This document shows, piece by piece, positions 8,686-17,159 of a stretch of DNA of 64,000 bases; the first letter of the stretch is position 1; each line of letters opens with the position of its first letter. A program made the translations under genes and the position numbers. Origin of the DNA: PALSA-612 sp963704335 (GTDB lineage: Bacteria > Actinomycetota > Thermoleophilia > Gaiellales > Gaiellaceae); contig OY969889.1 in NCBI GenBank assembly GCA_963704335.1, forward strand, positions 1,488,001 through 1,552,000. The letters are read 5' to 3'. The notes under the pieces are model-generated. The model was not told where the DNA came from. It did no database searches and saw only the letters and a program-made list of their open reading frames with translations.

Positions 8686-8703
8686 GCTCGTGAGGATCGC
8701 ACG

Positions 8704-9447
8704 TCAGCCCCAGCGGCGGAAGCCGCCTTCAGAATCGATGACCTGCCCGGTGACCCACTGCGCGTCGTCGGAGCAGAGCCAGGCGATCAGCCGCGCGGCA
8801 TCGTCGGGCTGGCCCCAGCGGCCGAGCGGGAAGCGACTCGGCTCGACATCCGCAGCCCAGCCGGTGTCCGTAGGGCCAGGGTTGACGGCGTTGACGGTGA
8901 TGCCACGGTCGATGAGCGTGTCGGAAAGCGTCGCCGTTACCTGTTGCAGTGCCCCCTTGGATGCCGCGTACGCGATTTCGGTGTTGAGCGGAGCCAGATG
9001 CTGCCCGGAGATGAGGAGCACGACCCGGCCGCCTACTCGGCCGTCGTGCTGGGCTGCGAACTCCTTCACGAGCAACAGCGAGGCGCGGACGTTGACGTGA
9101 AGGTGGTCGTCGAGGTCGTCAGCGGTCAGCTCGTCCAGGGTCCCGAGCCGACTCAACGTGTGATTGACGACAAGGATGTCGACGTGCCCCAGGGCGTCTT
9201 GAGCGGCATGGATGACCGCCGCGGGAGACCTGGGATCGGCGAAGTTTGCGTCGACATGTGCGACCGGACCACCGGCCTGCTTCAGCTCCGCGAGCACAGC
9301 GTCGAGGCCGCCGGCGTCCGGGTGCTCGTCCTCGGCCGCCCATGAGTGAACGAGTACCCCGGTGCCGCCGGCCAGCAGCCGCCGCGCGACGGCGAAGCCG
9401 ATCCCGTTCCGCCGGCTGACGCCGGTTACCACGGCGGCTCTAGACAC
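8704..9447 (-). CDS. Short-chain dehydrogenase/reductase
   Basis: 247 residues from a GTG start. A Rossmann cofactor motif of modified form (TGVSRRNGIG, about residues 8-17) is followed by the catalytic serine region (LLISGQH) and a Y-x-x-x-K pair in AYAASKGA. Near the C-terminus are the VNPGPTDTG segment and a GQVIDSEGG ending typical of classical SDRs. It should act as a soluble NAD(P)-dependent oxidoreductase. It sits between the guanine-type deaminase and uraH in the same orientation. No purine-pathway step clearly needs it, so the substrate is open. The closest annotation would be a 3-oxoacyl-ACP-reductase-like SDR. Confidence 0.85.
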   Translation of the reverse strand: MSRAAVVTGVSRRNGIGFAVARRLLAGGTGVLVHSWAAEDEHPDAGGLDAVLAELKQAGGPVAHVDANFADPRSPAAVIHAAQDALGHVDILVVNHTLSRLGTLDELTADDLDDHLHVNVRASLLLVKEFAAQHDGRVGGRVVLLISGQHLAPLNTEIAYAASKGALQQVTATLSDTLIDRGITVNAVNPGPTDTGWAADVEPSRFPLGRWGQPDDAARLIAWLCSDDAQWVTGQVIDSEGGFRRWG

Positions 9448-9499
9448 GGCGCGAATCTACTGCTCCTGTGGATGAGTTGTCACTGAATTGGCGCAACTC

Positions 9500-9533
9500 A
9501 GTGCCAGGCACTCGGCCGTGTCCCTAAGGGACA
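9500..9533. repeat. Two adjacent short perfect palindromes
   Basis: Positions 9500-9512 read agtgccaggcact, a 6-base inverted repeat with a 1-base centre. Positions 9519-9533 read tgtccctaagggaca, a 7-base inverted repeat with a 1-base centre. The second includes the stop codon of the deaminase gene (9524-9526, minus strand). The pair lies between two tandem genes of the purine operon. It could be a transcript-processing or pause hairpin, a repressor site, or a copy of a dispersed repeat. No poly-U tail is present, so a classical terminator is unlikely. Confidence 0.5.
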
Positions 9534-10858
9534 AAGCGGCTTGCCTGGGCGCGGTGCTCGCGGGCGATGTCGTCCTCTTCGGCCTTGACCAAGCGGCCGT
9601 CGCGGACGACGTCTTCACCGCCGACGAGCAGCCGGTCGACGCGGTGAGGGCCAGAGAGGACGAGCCCGGCGAGACGATCCTCGGCGCCGCCCAGCTCGAG
9701 ACCATCCGTGCGCCACACGGCGAGATCCGCGCACTTTCCAGCTTCGATGGAGCCGATGTCGTCTCGTCCGAGCACGGCCGCGGCGCCTCGCGTCGCCAGT
9801 CGTAGCGCCTCCCGGCACGTCATCGCCCCAGGTCCGCCGCGGCCGCGCGCGACGAGCAGCGCCTGCTTGACCTCGAAGAAGAGGTCGGAGCGCTCGTTCG
9901 ACGCCGAGCCGTCGACGCCCAGCCCCACCCGTACGCCCGCGTCGAGCAGTTCCCGGACGGGCGCTACGCCCGCTCCCAGCCGCAGGTTGGAGGTGGGGCA
10001 GTGCGCGACACCGACTCCTGCATCCGCAAACGTCTTGACGTCGGCCGGCGAGAGATGGACGCAGTGCGCGCACCACACGTCGTCGGCCGTCCATCCGAGC
10101 TCGGCGAGGTACTCGACCGGCGTGCAGCCGTAGAGCTCTCGGCAGTACGCGTCCTCCTCCACCGTCTCGGCCAGATGCGTGTGGAGCTGCAAGCCGAGCC
10201 GCCGCGCCAGCGCCGCCGAGTCGGCCATCAGCTGCCGGGTGACGGAGAACGGCGAGCAGGGCGCCACCGCGATCTGCACCATCGCGCCGCGGCCCGGCTC
10301 GTGGAGGCGCGCAGCAAGCTCCTCGGTCGCCGCCAGTACCGCATCCGCCTCCTCCACGACCGAGTCCGGCGGTAGCCCGCCCGCCGACTCGCCGAGATCC
10401 ATCGACCCGCGCGAGGCGACGATGCGCACGCCGAGCTCGCGGGCGGCCTGCACCTCGGCCTCGACGAGCCCGCTCGTCCCACGCGGAAAGAGGTAGTGGT
10501 GATCGAAGACAGTCGTGCACCCGGACAACGCAAGCTCCGCCAGCCCCGTCCGTGCGGCCGCGTACTCCGCCTCGTCGTCGAGGCGCGCCCAGACGGGATA
10601 GAGCTCACGCAGCCATGTGAAGAGGTCGGCCTCCTGCGCCCTCGCCCGCGTCAGCGTCTGGAAGAGATGGTGGTGCGTGTTGACGAGCCCCGGGGTGACG
10701 ACCGCGCCGCCGAGATCGACCACCTGGTCCGCCTCCGGCGGCGCCCCCGCGCCGACCCCAGCGACCGCGTCGCCGTCGACCAGCACCCACCCCGACTCGT
10801 GCTCCGTGCCCGCGTCGTCCATCGTCACGATCCACCCGTTAGCGAGCAGCCGGCGCAT
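9524..10858 (-). CDS. 8-oxoguanine / guanine deaminase (amidohydrolase superfamily)
   Basis: 444 residues. Metal ligands and active-site motifs are all visible: NTHHHLFQT (H62-H64), HTHLAE at 226-231, AHCPTSN with H286, and GVDGSASN with D316. The HHH segment followed by QTLTRA, and the overall length, match the 8-oxoguanine deaminase branch of the atrazine-chlorohydrolase-like deaminases. Those enzymes convert 8-oxoguanine to urate; related proteins act on guanine, isocytosine or triazines. Either product, urate or xanthine, feeds the pathway encoded next door. This is the first gene of the minus-strand purine operon, divergent from the nucleoside importer. The exact base preference is not readable from sequence. 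Confidence 0.85.
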   Translation of the reverse strand: MRRLLANGWIVTMDDAGTEHESGWVLVDGDAVAGVGAGAPPEADQVVDLGGAVVTPGLVNTHHHLFQTLTRARAQEADLFTWLRELYPVWARLDDEAEYAAARTGLAELALSGCTTVFDHHYLFPRGTSGLVEAEVQAARELGVRIVASRGSMDLGESAGGLPPDSVVEEADAVLAATEELAARLHEPGRGAMVQIAVAPCSPFSVTRQLMADSAALARRLGLQLHTHLAETVEEDAYCRELYGCTPVEYLAELGWTADDVWCAHCVHLSPADVKTFADAGVGVAHCPTSNLRLGAGVAPVRELLDAGVRVGLGVDGSASNERSDLFFEVKQALLVARGRGGPGAMTCREALRLATRGAAAVLGRDDIGSIEAGKCADLAVWRTDGLELGGAEDRLAGLVLSGPHRVDRLLVGGEDVVRDGRLVKAEEDDIAREHRAQASRFVP

Positions 10859-10925
10859 GTCGCGCGCACCCTACTAAGGTCGTATAGTCGAGCCTCGGTT
10901 TCGGTGGACGATCGGGAGGGTGACG
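10859..10925. promoter_or_regulatory. Shared divergent promoter region of the two purine operons
   Basis: This 67-base gap separates the starts of the deaminase operon (minus) and the importer/xanthine dehydrogenase operon (plus). The only AT-rich core is TATAGT at 10883-10888, usable as a -10 box on the plus strand; its complement offers TATACG in the other direction. No good -35 box is visible, suggesting an activator-dependent promoter. A strong ribosome site, gggaggg, lies at 10914-10920. One control region could co-regulate both halves of the pathway. Confidence 0.4.
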
Positions 10926-12047
10926 ATGGAGAGGAAGCGCTTTGCGGTGGGTACGGCCGTGCTCGCCGCAATAGGGGCGGCGTTGGTGTTCGCCGCCGCG
11001 GGCTCGGGCGCGAAGTCGGCGCCGTACAAGGTTGCCTGGATCTATCCGGGCCCGCACAACGACGGTGGCTGGTCGCAGTCGCACGACGAGGGCCGCCTGT
11101 ACGCGCAGAAGAAGCTGGGCAGCGCGAAGGTCGAGACGACGTACAAGGAGAACGTTTTCTCGAACGCCAACGTGCCGCAGGTCGTGGCCGGGCTCGCTCG
11201 CGAGGGCTACCAGATGATCTACGGCGCCTCGTTCGGCATGTTCGAGAACGGGGTCAACGGCCAGCTCTACCGCAAGTACCCGGACATCAAGTTCGAGCAG
11301 GCGACGGGGCTGCAGATCAAGCAGAACCAATCCGAGTACTTCGGCGCAGGTGAGGACACGATCTACCTCTCCGGCATCGCTGCCGGAGCCGCGTCCAAGA
11401 AGGGCCTGATCGGCTACGTCGTGCCGTTCGGCATCCCCGAGGTAGTGCGCCACATCAACGCCTTCGCCCTCGGCGCGCAGGTCGCGAACCCCAAGGCCAA
11501 GGTGAGGCTGATCTGGACGAACTCGTGGTACTCGCCGCCCAAGGAGACGGCTGCGGCACAGAGCCTGATCTCCGCGGGCGTCGATGTGCTCGGCCAGAAC
11601 GTGGACAGCCCCGCGGCCGGCGTCGTGGCCGAGAAGTCGGGCATCCCGTGGGTCGGCTACGACTCGGACGCCCGCAAGGTGGCACCGAAGCAGTGGCTCA
11701 CGGCTGCGGTCTACAACTGGGGGCCGTACTACCTCCGCCGGATCCAGGCGGCTATCAACGGGAAGTGGAAGGCCGGCTTCTACTACGGGACGATCAAGGA
11801 TGGCTTCACGGGGCTGGCACCGTACGGGCCCAAGGTGAGCGCGAAGACGAAGGCGCTGATCGCAGCGAAGCGGAAGGCGATCGTCTCGGGCAAGTTCAGC
11901 GTCTTCCAGGGGCCCCTTTACGACCAGAAGGGCAAGCTGGTGGTGCGAAAGGGGAAGACCCTGAAGGTGCTGCCCGACCTCTACGCGATGCAATGGCTCG
12001 TCAAGGGCGTGGTCGGGAAGGTCTCGAGCGTCCTGCCGCCAGGCTAG
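10926..12047 (+). CDS. BMP-family nucleoside ABC transporter substrate-binding protein
   Basis: 373 residues. ATG 10926 is preferred over GTG 10920 because the gggaggg ribosome site then has a 5-base spacer. An N-terminal signal peptide of about 30 residues ends in AAAGSGAKSA. There is no cysteine lipobox, unlike most BMP lipoproteins, so it is either released by signal peptidase I or stays as an uncleaved anchor. The mature part has the family segments VAWIYPGPHNDGGW, YGASFGMFENG and GYDSDARKVAP. BMP proteins bind nucleosides outside the membrane for the ABC importer encoded immediately downstream. Given the purine genes around it, purine nucleosides or bases are the likely ligands. Confidence 0.9.
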   Translation: MERKRFAVGTAVLAAIGAALVFAAAGSGAKSAPYKVAWIYPGPHNDGGWSQSHDEGRLYAQKKLGSAKVETTYKENVFSNANVPQVVAGLAREGYQMIYGASFGMFENGVNGQLYRKYPDIKFEQATGLQIKQNQSEYFGAGEDTIYLSGIAAGAASKKGLIGYVVPFGIPEVVRHINAFALGAQVANPKAKVRLIWTNSWYSPPKETAAAQSLISAGVDVLGQNVDSPAAGVVAEKSGIPWVGYDSDARKVAPKQWLTAAVYNWGPYYLRRIQAAINGKWKAGFYYGTIKDGFTGLAPYGPKVSAKTKALIAAKRKAIVSGKFSVFQGPLYDQKGKLVVRKGKTLKVLPDLYAMQWLVKGVVGKVSSVLPPG

Positions 12048-12078
12048 GTCGTTGGGGGAGTCAGTCCCCGTTCGCCCA

Positions 12079-13632
12079 GTGAGTGAGAGAGGCGCCGGCG
12101 AATCCGGCGTCTCTCCGCCTCTTGCCGTACGGATGCGGGGCATCACGAAGCGGTTTCCCGGCGTCGTCGCCAACGAGGATGCCCACTTCGAGGCTCGCGT
12201 TGGCGAGGTGCACGCCCTGCTCGGAGAGAACGGCGCGGGCAAGACGACGCTCTCCAACATCCTGACCGGGCTCTACCGGCCGGACGACGGTGACATCGAC
12301 CTGTACGGCGAGCCCGTGCACTTCCACTCGCCTCGGGACGCGATCGACGCGGGCATCGGCATGGTGCACCAGCACTTCCGGCTCGTCGATCCCTTCACGG
12401 TCGCCGAGAACGTCGTGCTCGGCGACCACCGCGGTGAGGGCCGCCGCTTCTTCGTCCATCCTCCCGCGATCGAGCGGCGCATCACCGAGCTGGGCGAGAC
12501 CTACGGCCTCGCGGTCGATCCCTCGGCGCGCATCTGGCAGCTCTCGATCGGCGAGCAGCAGCGGGTCGAGATCCTGAAGGCGCTCTACCGGGATGCCCGA
12601 GTGCTGATCATGGACGAGCCGACCGCGGTGCTCACGCCCCAGGAGGCGACTGCCCTGTTCGAGACGCTGCGCTCGATGGCCGCCGAGGGGAAGACCGTCA
12701 TCTTCATCTCGCACAAGCTCCACGAGGTGATGGCCGTCGCCGACCGCGTGACCGTGCTGCGCGGCGGACGTACCGTGGCGACGGTCGACATCGCCGACGC
12801 CTCCCCTCGCTCGCTGGCGGCGCTGATGGTGGGGCGCGAGGTCGAGGGCTCGAGCAGGCAGGTGCCCGAGCACACGCCCGGAGCCGTCGCGCTCGAGCTC
12901 GAAGGCGTGAGCGCTCACGGCGATCGCGGCGGAGATGCCCTGCGAGACGTCACGCTCCGCGTGCGCGCCGGGGAGATCGTGGGCGTCGCCGGAGTGGCGG
13001 GCAACGGCCAGCGGGAGCTGGCCGAGACCGTATCCGGCATGCGTGCGCCTTCGGCGGGCACCGTGCAGGTGGCCGGCCGGCGGCTGCGAGGAGGCGATCC
13101 GCGCTCCGCGATTGCCGCCGGCGTCGCGCACGTCCCCGAGGACCGGCTGGGAACCGGGCTCGCGCCGAGCCTGACCATCACGCGCAACGCGGTGCTGAAG
13201 ACGTACCGCTCGCCGCCCGTGTCGAGCGGGCCGCTCCTGCGGCTGCGGCGGATGGCGGAGATCGCGCGCACGCTGATCACGCGCTACGACGTCAAGGCGC
13301 CGGGACCCGATACGCCCGTCCGCAACCTGTCGGGAGGAAACCTCCAGAAGCTCGTGCTCGGGCGCGAGTTCCAGGGCGAGCCGGCCGTGCTCATCGCGGC
13401 GCAGCCCACGCGCGGCCTCGACGTCGGCGCGATCGAGACCGTCCATGCCTATCTCCGCGAGGCAGCCGCCGAAGGCGTAGCCGTGCTAGTGATCAGCGAG
13501 GACCTCGACGAGATCCTCGCCCTCGCCGACCGCGTCGCGGTGATGTACGAAGGCGCGGTCGTCGCCGAGCTCGACGCCTCGGCGGCCACGCCCGAGGAGA
13601 TTGGGTTCCTCATGGCCGGCGGAAAGCGCTGA
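12079..13632 (+). CDS. Nucleoside ABC transporter ATP-binding protein (two ABC domains)
   Basis: About 517 residues. GTG 12079 is my choice; a TTG at 12052 in the same frame would add 9 residues and cannot be ruled out. Two ATPase domains lie in tandem, as in YufO/RbsA-type subunits. The first has Walker A GENGAGKTT, signature LSIGEQQRVE and Walker B MDEPTAVLT. The second has a degenerate P-loop (GVAGNGQRE), a signature LSGGNLQK and AQPTRGLD. The typical HVPEDR sequence in the second domain is also present. It powers uptake through the two permeases that follow. The stop is followed by a structured 169-base spacer before the first permease. Confidence 0.92.
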   Translation: MSERGAGESGVSPPLAVRMRGITKRFPGVVANEDAHFEARVGEVHALLGENGAGKTTLSNILTGLYRPDDGDIDLYGEPVHFHSPRDAIDAGIGMVHQHFRLVDPFTVAENVVLGDHRGEGRRFFVHPPAIERRITELGETYGLAVDPSARIWQLSIGEQQRVEILKALYRDARVLIMDEPTAVLTPQEATALFETLRSMAAEGKTVIFISHKLHEVMAVADRVTVLRGGRTVATVDIADASPRSLAALMVGREVEGSSRQVPEHTPGAVALELEGVSAHGDRGGDALRDVTLRVRAGEIVGVAGVAGNGQRELAETVSGMRAPSAGTVQVAGRRLRGGDPRSAIAAGVAHVPEDRLGTGLAPSLTITRNAVLKTYRSPPVSSGPLLRLRRMAEIARTLITRYDVKAPGPDTPVRNLSGGNLQKLVLGREFQGEPAVLIAAQPTRGLDVGAIETVHAYLREAAAEGVAVLVISEDLDEILALADRVAVMYEGAVVAELDASAATPEEIGFLMAGGKR

Positions 13633-13655
13633 TGCGCTCCCTCACGTTCCTGGGG

Positions 13656-13746
13656 CGTCGCTGGCAAAGGAGGCAAGCGAGTGGCGCGCAGGACAGTACT
13701 CAGTACGGTCAAGCGCCGCGAGCGCAGCATCCTGCCGCCAGCGACG
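13656..13746 (+). repeat. Distant 10-base inverted repeat inside an operon spacer
   Basis: Ten bases at 13656-13665 (cgtcgctggc) are the exact reverse complement of 13737-13746. The arms enclose about 70 bases that include the AGTACT palindrome. Together with the stronger hairpin at 13750-13791, this makes nearly the whole spacer between the ATPase and permease genes self-complementary. Confidence 0.4.
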
Positions 13747-13749
13747 TCA

Positions 13750-13791
13750 CCCTTCGGCGGAGCGTGGCTCCGCCACGCGGGAGCCGAAGGG
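13750..13791 (+). promoter_or_regulatory. Strong two-part hairpin overlapping the permease ribosome site
   Basis: Outer arms cccttcggc (13750-13758) and gccgaaggg (13783-13791) pair perfectly over 9 bases. Inside them, gcgtggc (13762-13768) and gccacgc (13772-13778) pair over 7 bases with a tcc loop. The 3' arm contains part of the purine-rich aaggggg sequence that is the best ribosome site for GTG 13802. Folding would therefore hide that site. No U tract follows, so this is more likely a translational or processing element than a terminator. Confidence 0.6.
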
Positions 13792-13801
13792 GGCCAGGGA
13801 C

Positions 13802-14929
13802 GTGAGGATAGAGAGACGGCTCGATCAGCCGTGGTGGCTGTCGGTCGTCGTGCCCGTCGGGTCGCTCGTCGTGGCCTTCGGCGTGATGGCGGTGGTGCTG
13901 GCAGCGACCGGCCACGACCCGTGGGACACGTATCACCGGATGATCGAAGCCGGCTTCACGGGCAACGGCGCGTTTTCCGCGACGCTCATCTCCGCGACGC
14001 CGATCCTGTTCACCGGGCTCGCCGCTGCAGTCGCCTTCCGGATGCAGCTGTTCAACATCGGCGCCGAGGGCCAGCTCTATCTCGGCGCGGTCGGCGCGTC
14101 CTGGATCGCGCTGCAGCTCGGCGACCGCGACGCCACGTCGACGCCGCTCTTCGTCCTGCTCATGTGCGTGGCGGGGGGAGTGGGTGGCGCGCTCTGGGCG
14201 CTCATCCCGGGCGTCCTGCGGGCGTTCGCCCGGACGAACGAGATCATCACCTCGCTCATGCTCAATTACGTCGCGGGACTGCTGCTGACGTACCTCATCT
14301 TCGACAGCGCCTCGTACTGGCGTGACACATCGACCCTTCAGGCGCGGGCGTTCCCGCAGGGCAAGCCGATGCCCATCGAGTCCGACTGGCCGACCTTCGG
14401 GTCGAGCCTCGTCGTCCCGCTCGGCTTCCTGATCGGCATCGGAGCAGCAGTCGTCCTCTGGGGCCTGTACTCGCGGACGCGCTTCGGTTTCGAGGTCGGC
14501 GTGATCGCCGATTCGCCGCGCGCGGCGCGCTATGCAGGCATGCGCACGCGTCGCAAGATCCTGGCCGTCATGGGCATCTCCGGCGCCGTAGCCGGCATCG
14601 GTGGCGCGAGCCAGATCGGTGACTTCACGCACACGCTCGACGGCAGCCCCAGTGGGATGCAGGCGGCTGCCTTCGGCTACACGGGGATCGTCGTCGCGGC
14701 TCTGGCGCGCTACAACCCGTTCGCGGTGTGTCTCGTCGCCGTCCTGATCGGCGGGCTCCAGAACGCCGGCTTCACCCTCCAGGGGGTCGACTTCCCGTCC
14801 GGGCTCGTCGGCGTCATGCAGGGGATCATCCTGTTCTGCGCGCTCGGCGGTGAGCTGCTCGTTCGCTACCGGGTCCGGCTCGCCCGGACGCGCCGGTCGT
14901 CCGGGCCGGCTACGGAGCCTGCGGCATGA
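13802..14929 (+). CDS. Nucleoside ABC transporter permease 1
   Basis: 375 residues from GTG 13802. The longer in-frame reading from 13601 runs through a structured spacer and gives a non-membrane, serine- and arginine-rich leader, so I reject it. About eight to ten membrane segments are visible. Family marks include LFNIGAEGQLYLGA, the NEIITSLMLNYVA segment and GDSPRAARYAGM-like sequence (here ADSPRAARYAGM), typical of BPL/YufP-type permeases of the branched-chain and simple-sugar class. It forms the membrane channel with the next gene product. Its stop overlaps the next start (ATGA, 14926-14929). Translation may depend on opening of the hairpin just upstream. Confidence 0.9.
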   Translation: MRIERRLDQPWWLSVVVPVGSLVVAFGVMAVVLAATGHDPWDTYHRMIEAGFTGNGAFSATLISATPILFTGLAAAVAFRMQLFNIGAEGQLYLGAVGASWIALQLGDRDATSTPLFVLLMCVAGGVGGALWALIPGVLRAFARTNEIITSLMLNYVAGLLLTYLIFDSASYWRDTSTLQARAFPQGKPMPIESDWPTFGSSLVVPLGFLIGIGAAVVLWGLYSRTRFGFEVGVIADSPRAARYAGMRTRRKILAVMGISGAVAGIGGASQIGDFTHTLDGSPSGMQAAAFGYTGIVVAALARYNPFAVCLVAVLIGGLQNAGFTLQGVDFPSGLVGVMQGIILFCALGGELLVRYRVRLARTRRSSGPATEPAA

Positions 14930-15897
14930 GCATCAACGACAGCCTGTTGGTGTTCGTGCTGGCGCAGGCCGTGCTCTACGGCACACCACTCCTGTACGCG
15001 GCGCTCGGCGAGCTGTTGGCGGAACGATCCGGGGTGCTCAACCTCGGGGTGGAAGGGATGATGCTGTTCGGCGCGGCAGTCGGCTTCTGGGCCACCCAGC
15101 GGGTTGACGGCGCGAACGCCGTCGTGCTCTGCGCGGCCGTCGTCGCCGCGGGAGCGGCCGGCGCAGCGATGGCGGCGATCCACGCCTTTCTCACCGTCAC
15201 GCTGCGCGCGAGCCAGATCGTCTCGGGCCTCGCGCTCACGATCTTCGCCGGCGGACTCGGGTTGTCGGCGTACTTCGGCACCGAGCTCCACCTCGCCGAC
15301 CTGCCGCCCACGCACCAGTTCGGCTCGCTCGACGTCTTCGGCCTCGGCGACCTCTGGGTGTTTGGCCCGATCCTCTTCGACCAGTCGGCACTCGTCTACG
15401 GGTCGTGGGCGCTGACTGCGGCCGTCGCCCTGTACCTCACGCGGACTCGCTGGGGCTTGAACGTGCGCGCGGTGGGCGAGTCGCCGGCTACGGCGGACGC
15501 GATGGGAATCAACGTGACGCTCTATCGCTACGTTCACGTCATCGTGGGAGGAGCCCTCGCCGGCGTCGGCGGTGCGTGCTACAGCCTGTCGATCACGGCC
15601 GGCTGGTCGGCCGGCGACACACTCGTTGGCGGCGCGGGGTGGATCGCCATTGCGCTCGTCATCTTCGCGTTCTGGCGTGCCGAGCTCTGCCTCGTCGGCG
15701 CGTATCTCTTCGGCGGCCTGTCGGCCTTGCCTTTCGCACTGCAGGCCCACGGCGTGCAGGTGACCCCCGAGCTGCTCCAGGCGCTGCCGTACGTGATGAC
15801 GATCGTCGTGCTCGTCCTCGTCTCGACGGGCTTCGCGAAGCGTCGCGTGGGCGCGCCGGCGGCGCTCGGCGTACCGTACGTGCGCGAGGAGCGCTAG
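14926..15897 (+). CDS. Nucleoside ABC transporter permease 2
   Basis: 323 residues and about eight to nine membrane segments. The N-terminal third has ALGELLAERSGVLNLGVEGMML, the family hallmark of YufQ-like permeases. GESPATADAMGINV in the cytoplasmic loop matches the EAA-like coupling segment of this class. It pairs with permease 1 to form the membrane part of a BMP-type nucleoside importer. The start overlaps the previous stop by four bases, and the FAD subunit of xanthine dehydrogenase begins 9 bases downstream. Uptake and oxidation genes are therefore likely on one transcript. Confidence 0.92.
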   Translation: MSINDSLLVFVLAQAVLYGTPLLYAALGELLAERSGVLNLGVEGMMLFGAAVGFWATQRVDGANAVVLCAAVVAAGAAGAAMAAIHAFLTVTLRASQIVSGLALTIFAGGLGLSAYFGTELHLADLPPTHQFGSLDVFGLGDLWVFGPILFDQSALVYGSWALTAAVALYLTRTRWGLNVRAVGESPATADAMGINVTLYRYVHVIVGGALAGVGGACYSLSITAGWSAGDTLVGGAGWIAIALVIFAFWRAELCLVGAYLFGGLSALPFALQAHGVQVTPELLQALPYVMTIVVLVLVSTGFAKRRVGAPAALGVPYVREER

Positions 15898-15906
15898 AAC
15901 TTCGGG

Positions 15907-16704
15907 ATGGAGGTGCTGAAGCCGCGCACGCTGGCTGAGGCGCTCGTGCTGCGCGCCGCGCACCCGGGCGCGCTCGCGATCCGCGGCGGCACCGACGTCA
16001 TGGTCGAGCTCAACTTCGACCGTGCGAGGCCCGAGGCGATCCTGGACCTCGGCGAGGTGGCGGAGCTCGGAGGCTGGTCGCGCGAGGACGGAATGCTGCG
16101 TCTGGGTGCCGGCCTTACGTATGCGGAGATCGAGCACGGCGAGCTGGCACCGGAGCTGCCTGCGCTGGCGGAGGCGTCGCGAACGGTCGGCTCTCCCCAG
16201 ATCCGCAACCGCGGCACTCTCGGCGGCAACCTCGGTACGGCGTCTCCCGCCGGCGATGCACTGCCGCCTCTGCTCGTCGACGAGGCTCAGGTGGAGCTCG
16301 CCAGCGCGGCGCGCGGCCCGCGGCAGATGGCGATTCGCGAATTCCTGCTCGGCCCGAAGCGCAACGCCCTCGAGGAAGACGAGCTGATCGTGGCGGTGCT
16401 GGTGCGACCCTCCGGCACCGCGCAGACGTTCATGAAGGTAGGCCCGCGGAACGCGATGGTGATCGCCGTCTGCTCGCTCGCAGTCGCGGCCGATCGGGAG
16501 CGTGGCGAGATCCGGGCGTCGTTCGGGTCGGCCGGTCCCGTACCCGGCTTCGTGCGCGTGCCGCTGGACGAGGCGCGCACCCTCCCCGAGGCTGTGGCAG
16601 CCGCCTGCTCGCCGATCGACGACGTGCGCGGAACGGCCGCCTATCGGCGCCATGCGCTCGGTGTTCTCGCCGGCCGCGCCGTCGCGAGGTGCCTGGCGGC
16701 ATGA
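15907..16704 (+). CDS. xdhB: Xanthine dehydrogenase FAD-binding subunit
   Basis: 265 residues, close to the 270-290 of CoxM/XdhB-type flavoproteins. FAD-binding segments are clear: AIRGGTDVMVELNF near residues 20-33, and IRNRGTLGGNLGTASPAGDALP around 100-120. The C-terminal CO-dehydrogenase flavoprotein domain follows. It takes electrons from the iron-sulfur subunit and passes them to NAD or another acceptor. The ATGA overlap with the next gene at 16701-16704 shows tight coupling within the B-C-A subunit order. Carbon monoxide dehydrogenase subunits look similar, but the molybdenum subunit and the purine context argue for a purine hydroxylase. Confidence 0.88.
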   Translation: MEVLKPRTLAEALVLRAAHPGALAIRGGTDVMVELNFDRARPEAILDLGEVAELGGWSREDGMLRLGAGLTYAEIEHGELAPELPALAEASRTVGSPQIRNRGTLGGNLGTASPAGDALPPLLVDEAQVELASAARGPRQMAIREFLLGPKRNALEEDELIVAVLVRPSGTAQTFMKVGPRNAMVIAVCSLAVAADRERGEIRASFGSAGPVPGFVRVPLDEARTLPEAVAAACSPIDDVRGTAAYRRHALGVLAGRAVARCLAA

Positions 16705-17159
16705 GGATCGAGGTCATCGTCAACGGCGCACGGTTGGAGGCCGACGTCTGGCCGGGCGAGAGCCTGCTCTTCACGCTCCGCGAGCACATGGGGCTGCCCG
16801 GCTCGAAGAACGCGTGCGAGCAAGGTGAGTGCGGATCGTGCTCGGTGCTGCTCGACGGAAAGCTCGTGTGCTCGTGCCTCGTGCTGTCTGCGCAGGCCGA
16901 CGGGCACGAGGTCGTCACGGTGGAGGGGCTGGGGGACGCCGACGCGCTGCATCCCGTGCAGGCCGCCTTCGTCGAGGCGGGGGCGGTGCAGTGCGGGTTC
17001 TGCACGCCGGGGCTCGTTGTGGCGGCGGCCGACCTCATCGCCCGCACGCCCGGCCCGTCGGAGGACGACATCCGCGAGGCTCTCTCCGGCAACATCTGCC
17101 GCTGCACCGGCTATCAGAAGATCGTGGACGCGGTGAAGCTGGCCGCGGAGCGCACATGA
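16701..17159 (+). CDS. xdhC: Xanthine dehydrogenase 2Fe-2S subunit
   Basis: 152 residues from ATG 16701. The N-terminal plant-type ferredoxin cluster site is CEQGECGSC with a later cysteine in LVCSC. The C-terminal helical domain has the second cluster motifs CGFCTPG and CRCTGYQKI. This is the standard small subunit of molybdenum hydroxylases, carrying electrons from the molybdenum centre to FAD. It overlaps both neighbours by four bases (16701-16704 and 17156-17159). Confidence 0.93.
   Translation: MRIEVIVNGARLEADVWPGESLLFTLREHMGLPGSKNACEQGECGSCSVLLDGKLVCSCLVLSAQADGHEVVTVEGLGDADALHPVQAAFVEAGAVQCGFCTPGLVVAAADLIARTPGPSEDDIREALSGNICRCTGYQKIVDAVKLAAERT

Noticed and set aside
13601..13801. 67-residue N-terminal extension of permease 1
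   Set aside because: It passes through the end of the ATPase gene and the hairpin spacer and looks nothing like a permease N-terminus; GTG 13802 gives a normal protein.
16829..17155. Extended N-terminus of the xanthine dehydrogenase large subunit
   Set aside because: It overlaps the whole iron-sulfur subunit in another frame and has shadow-frame composition.
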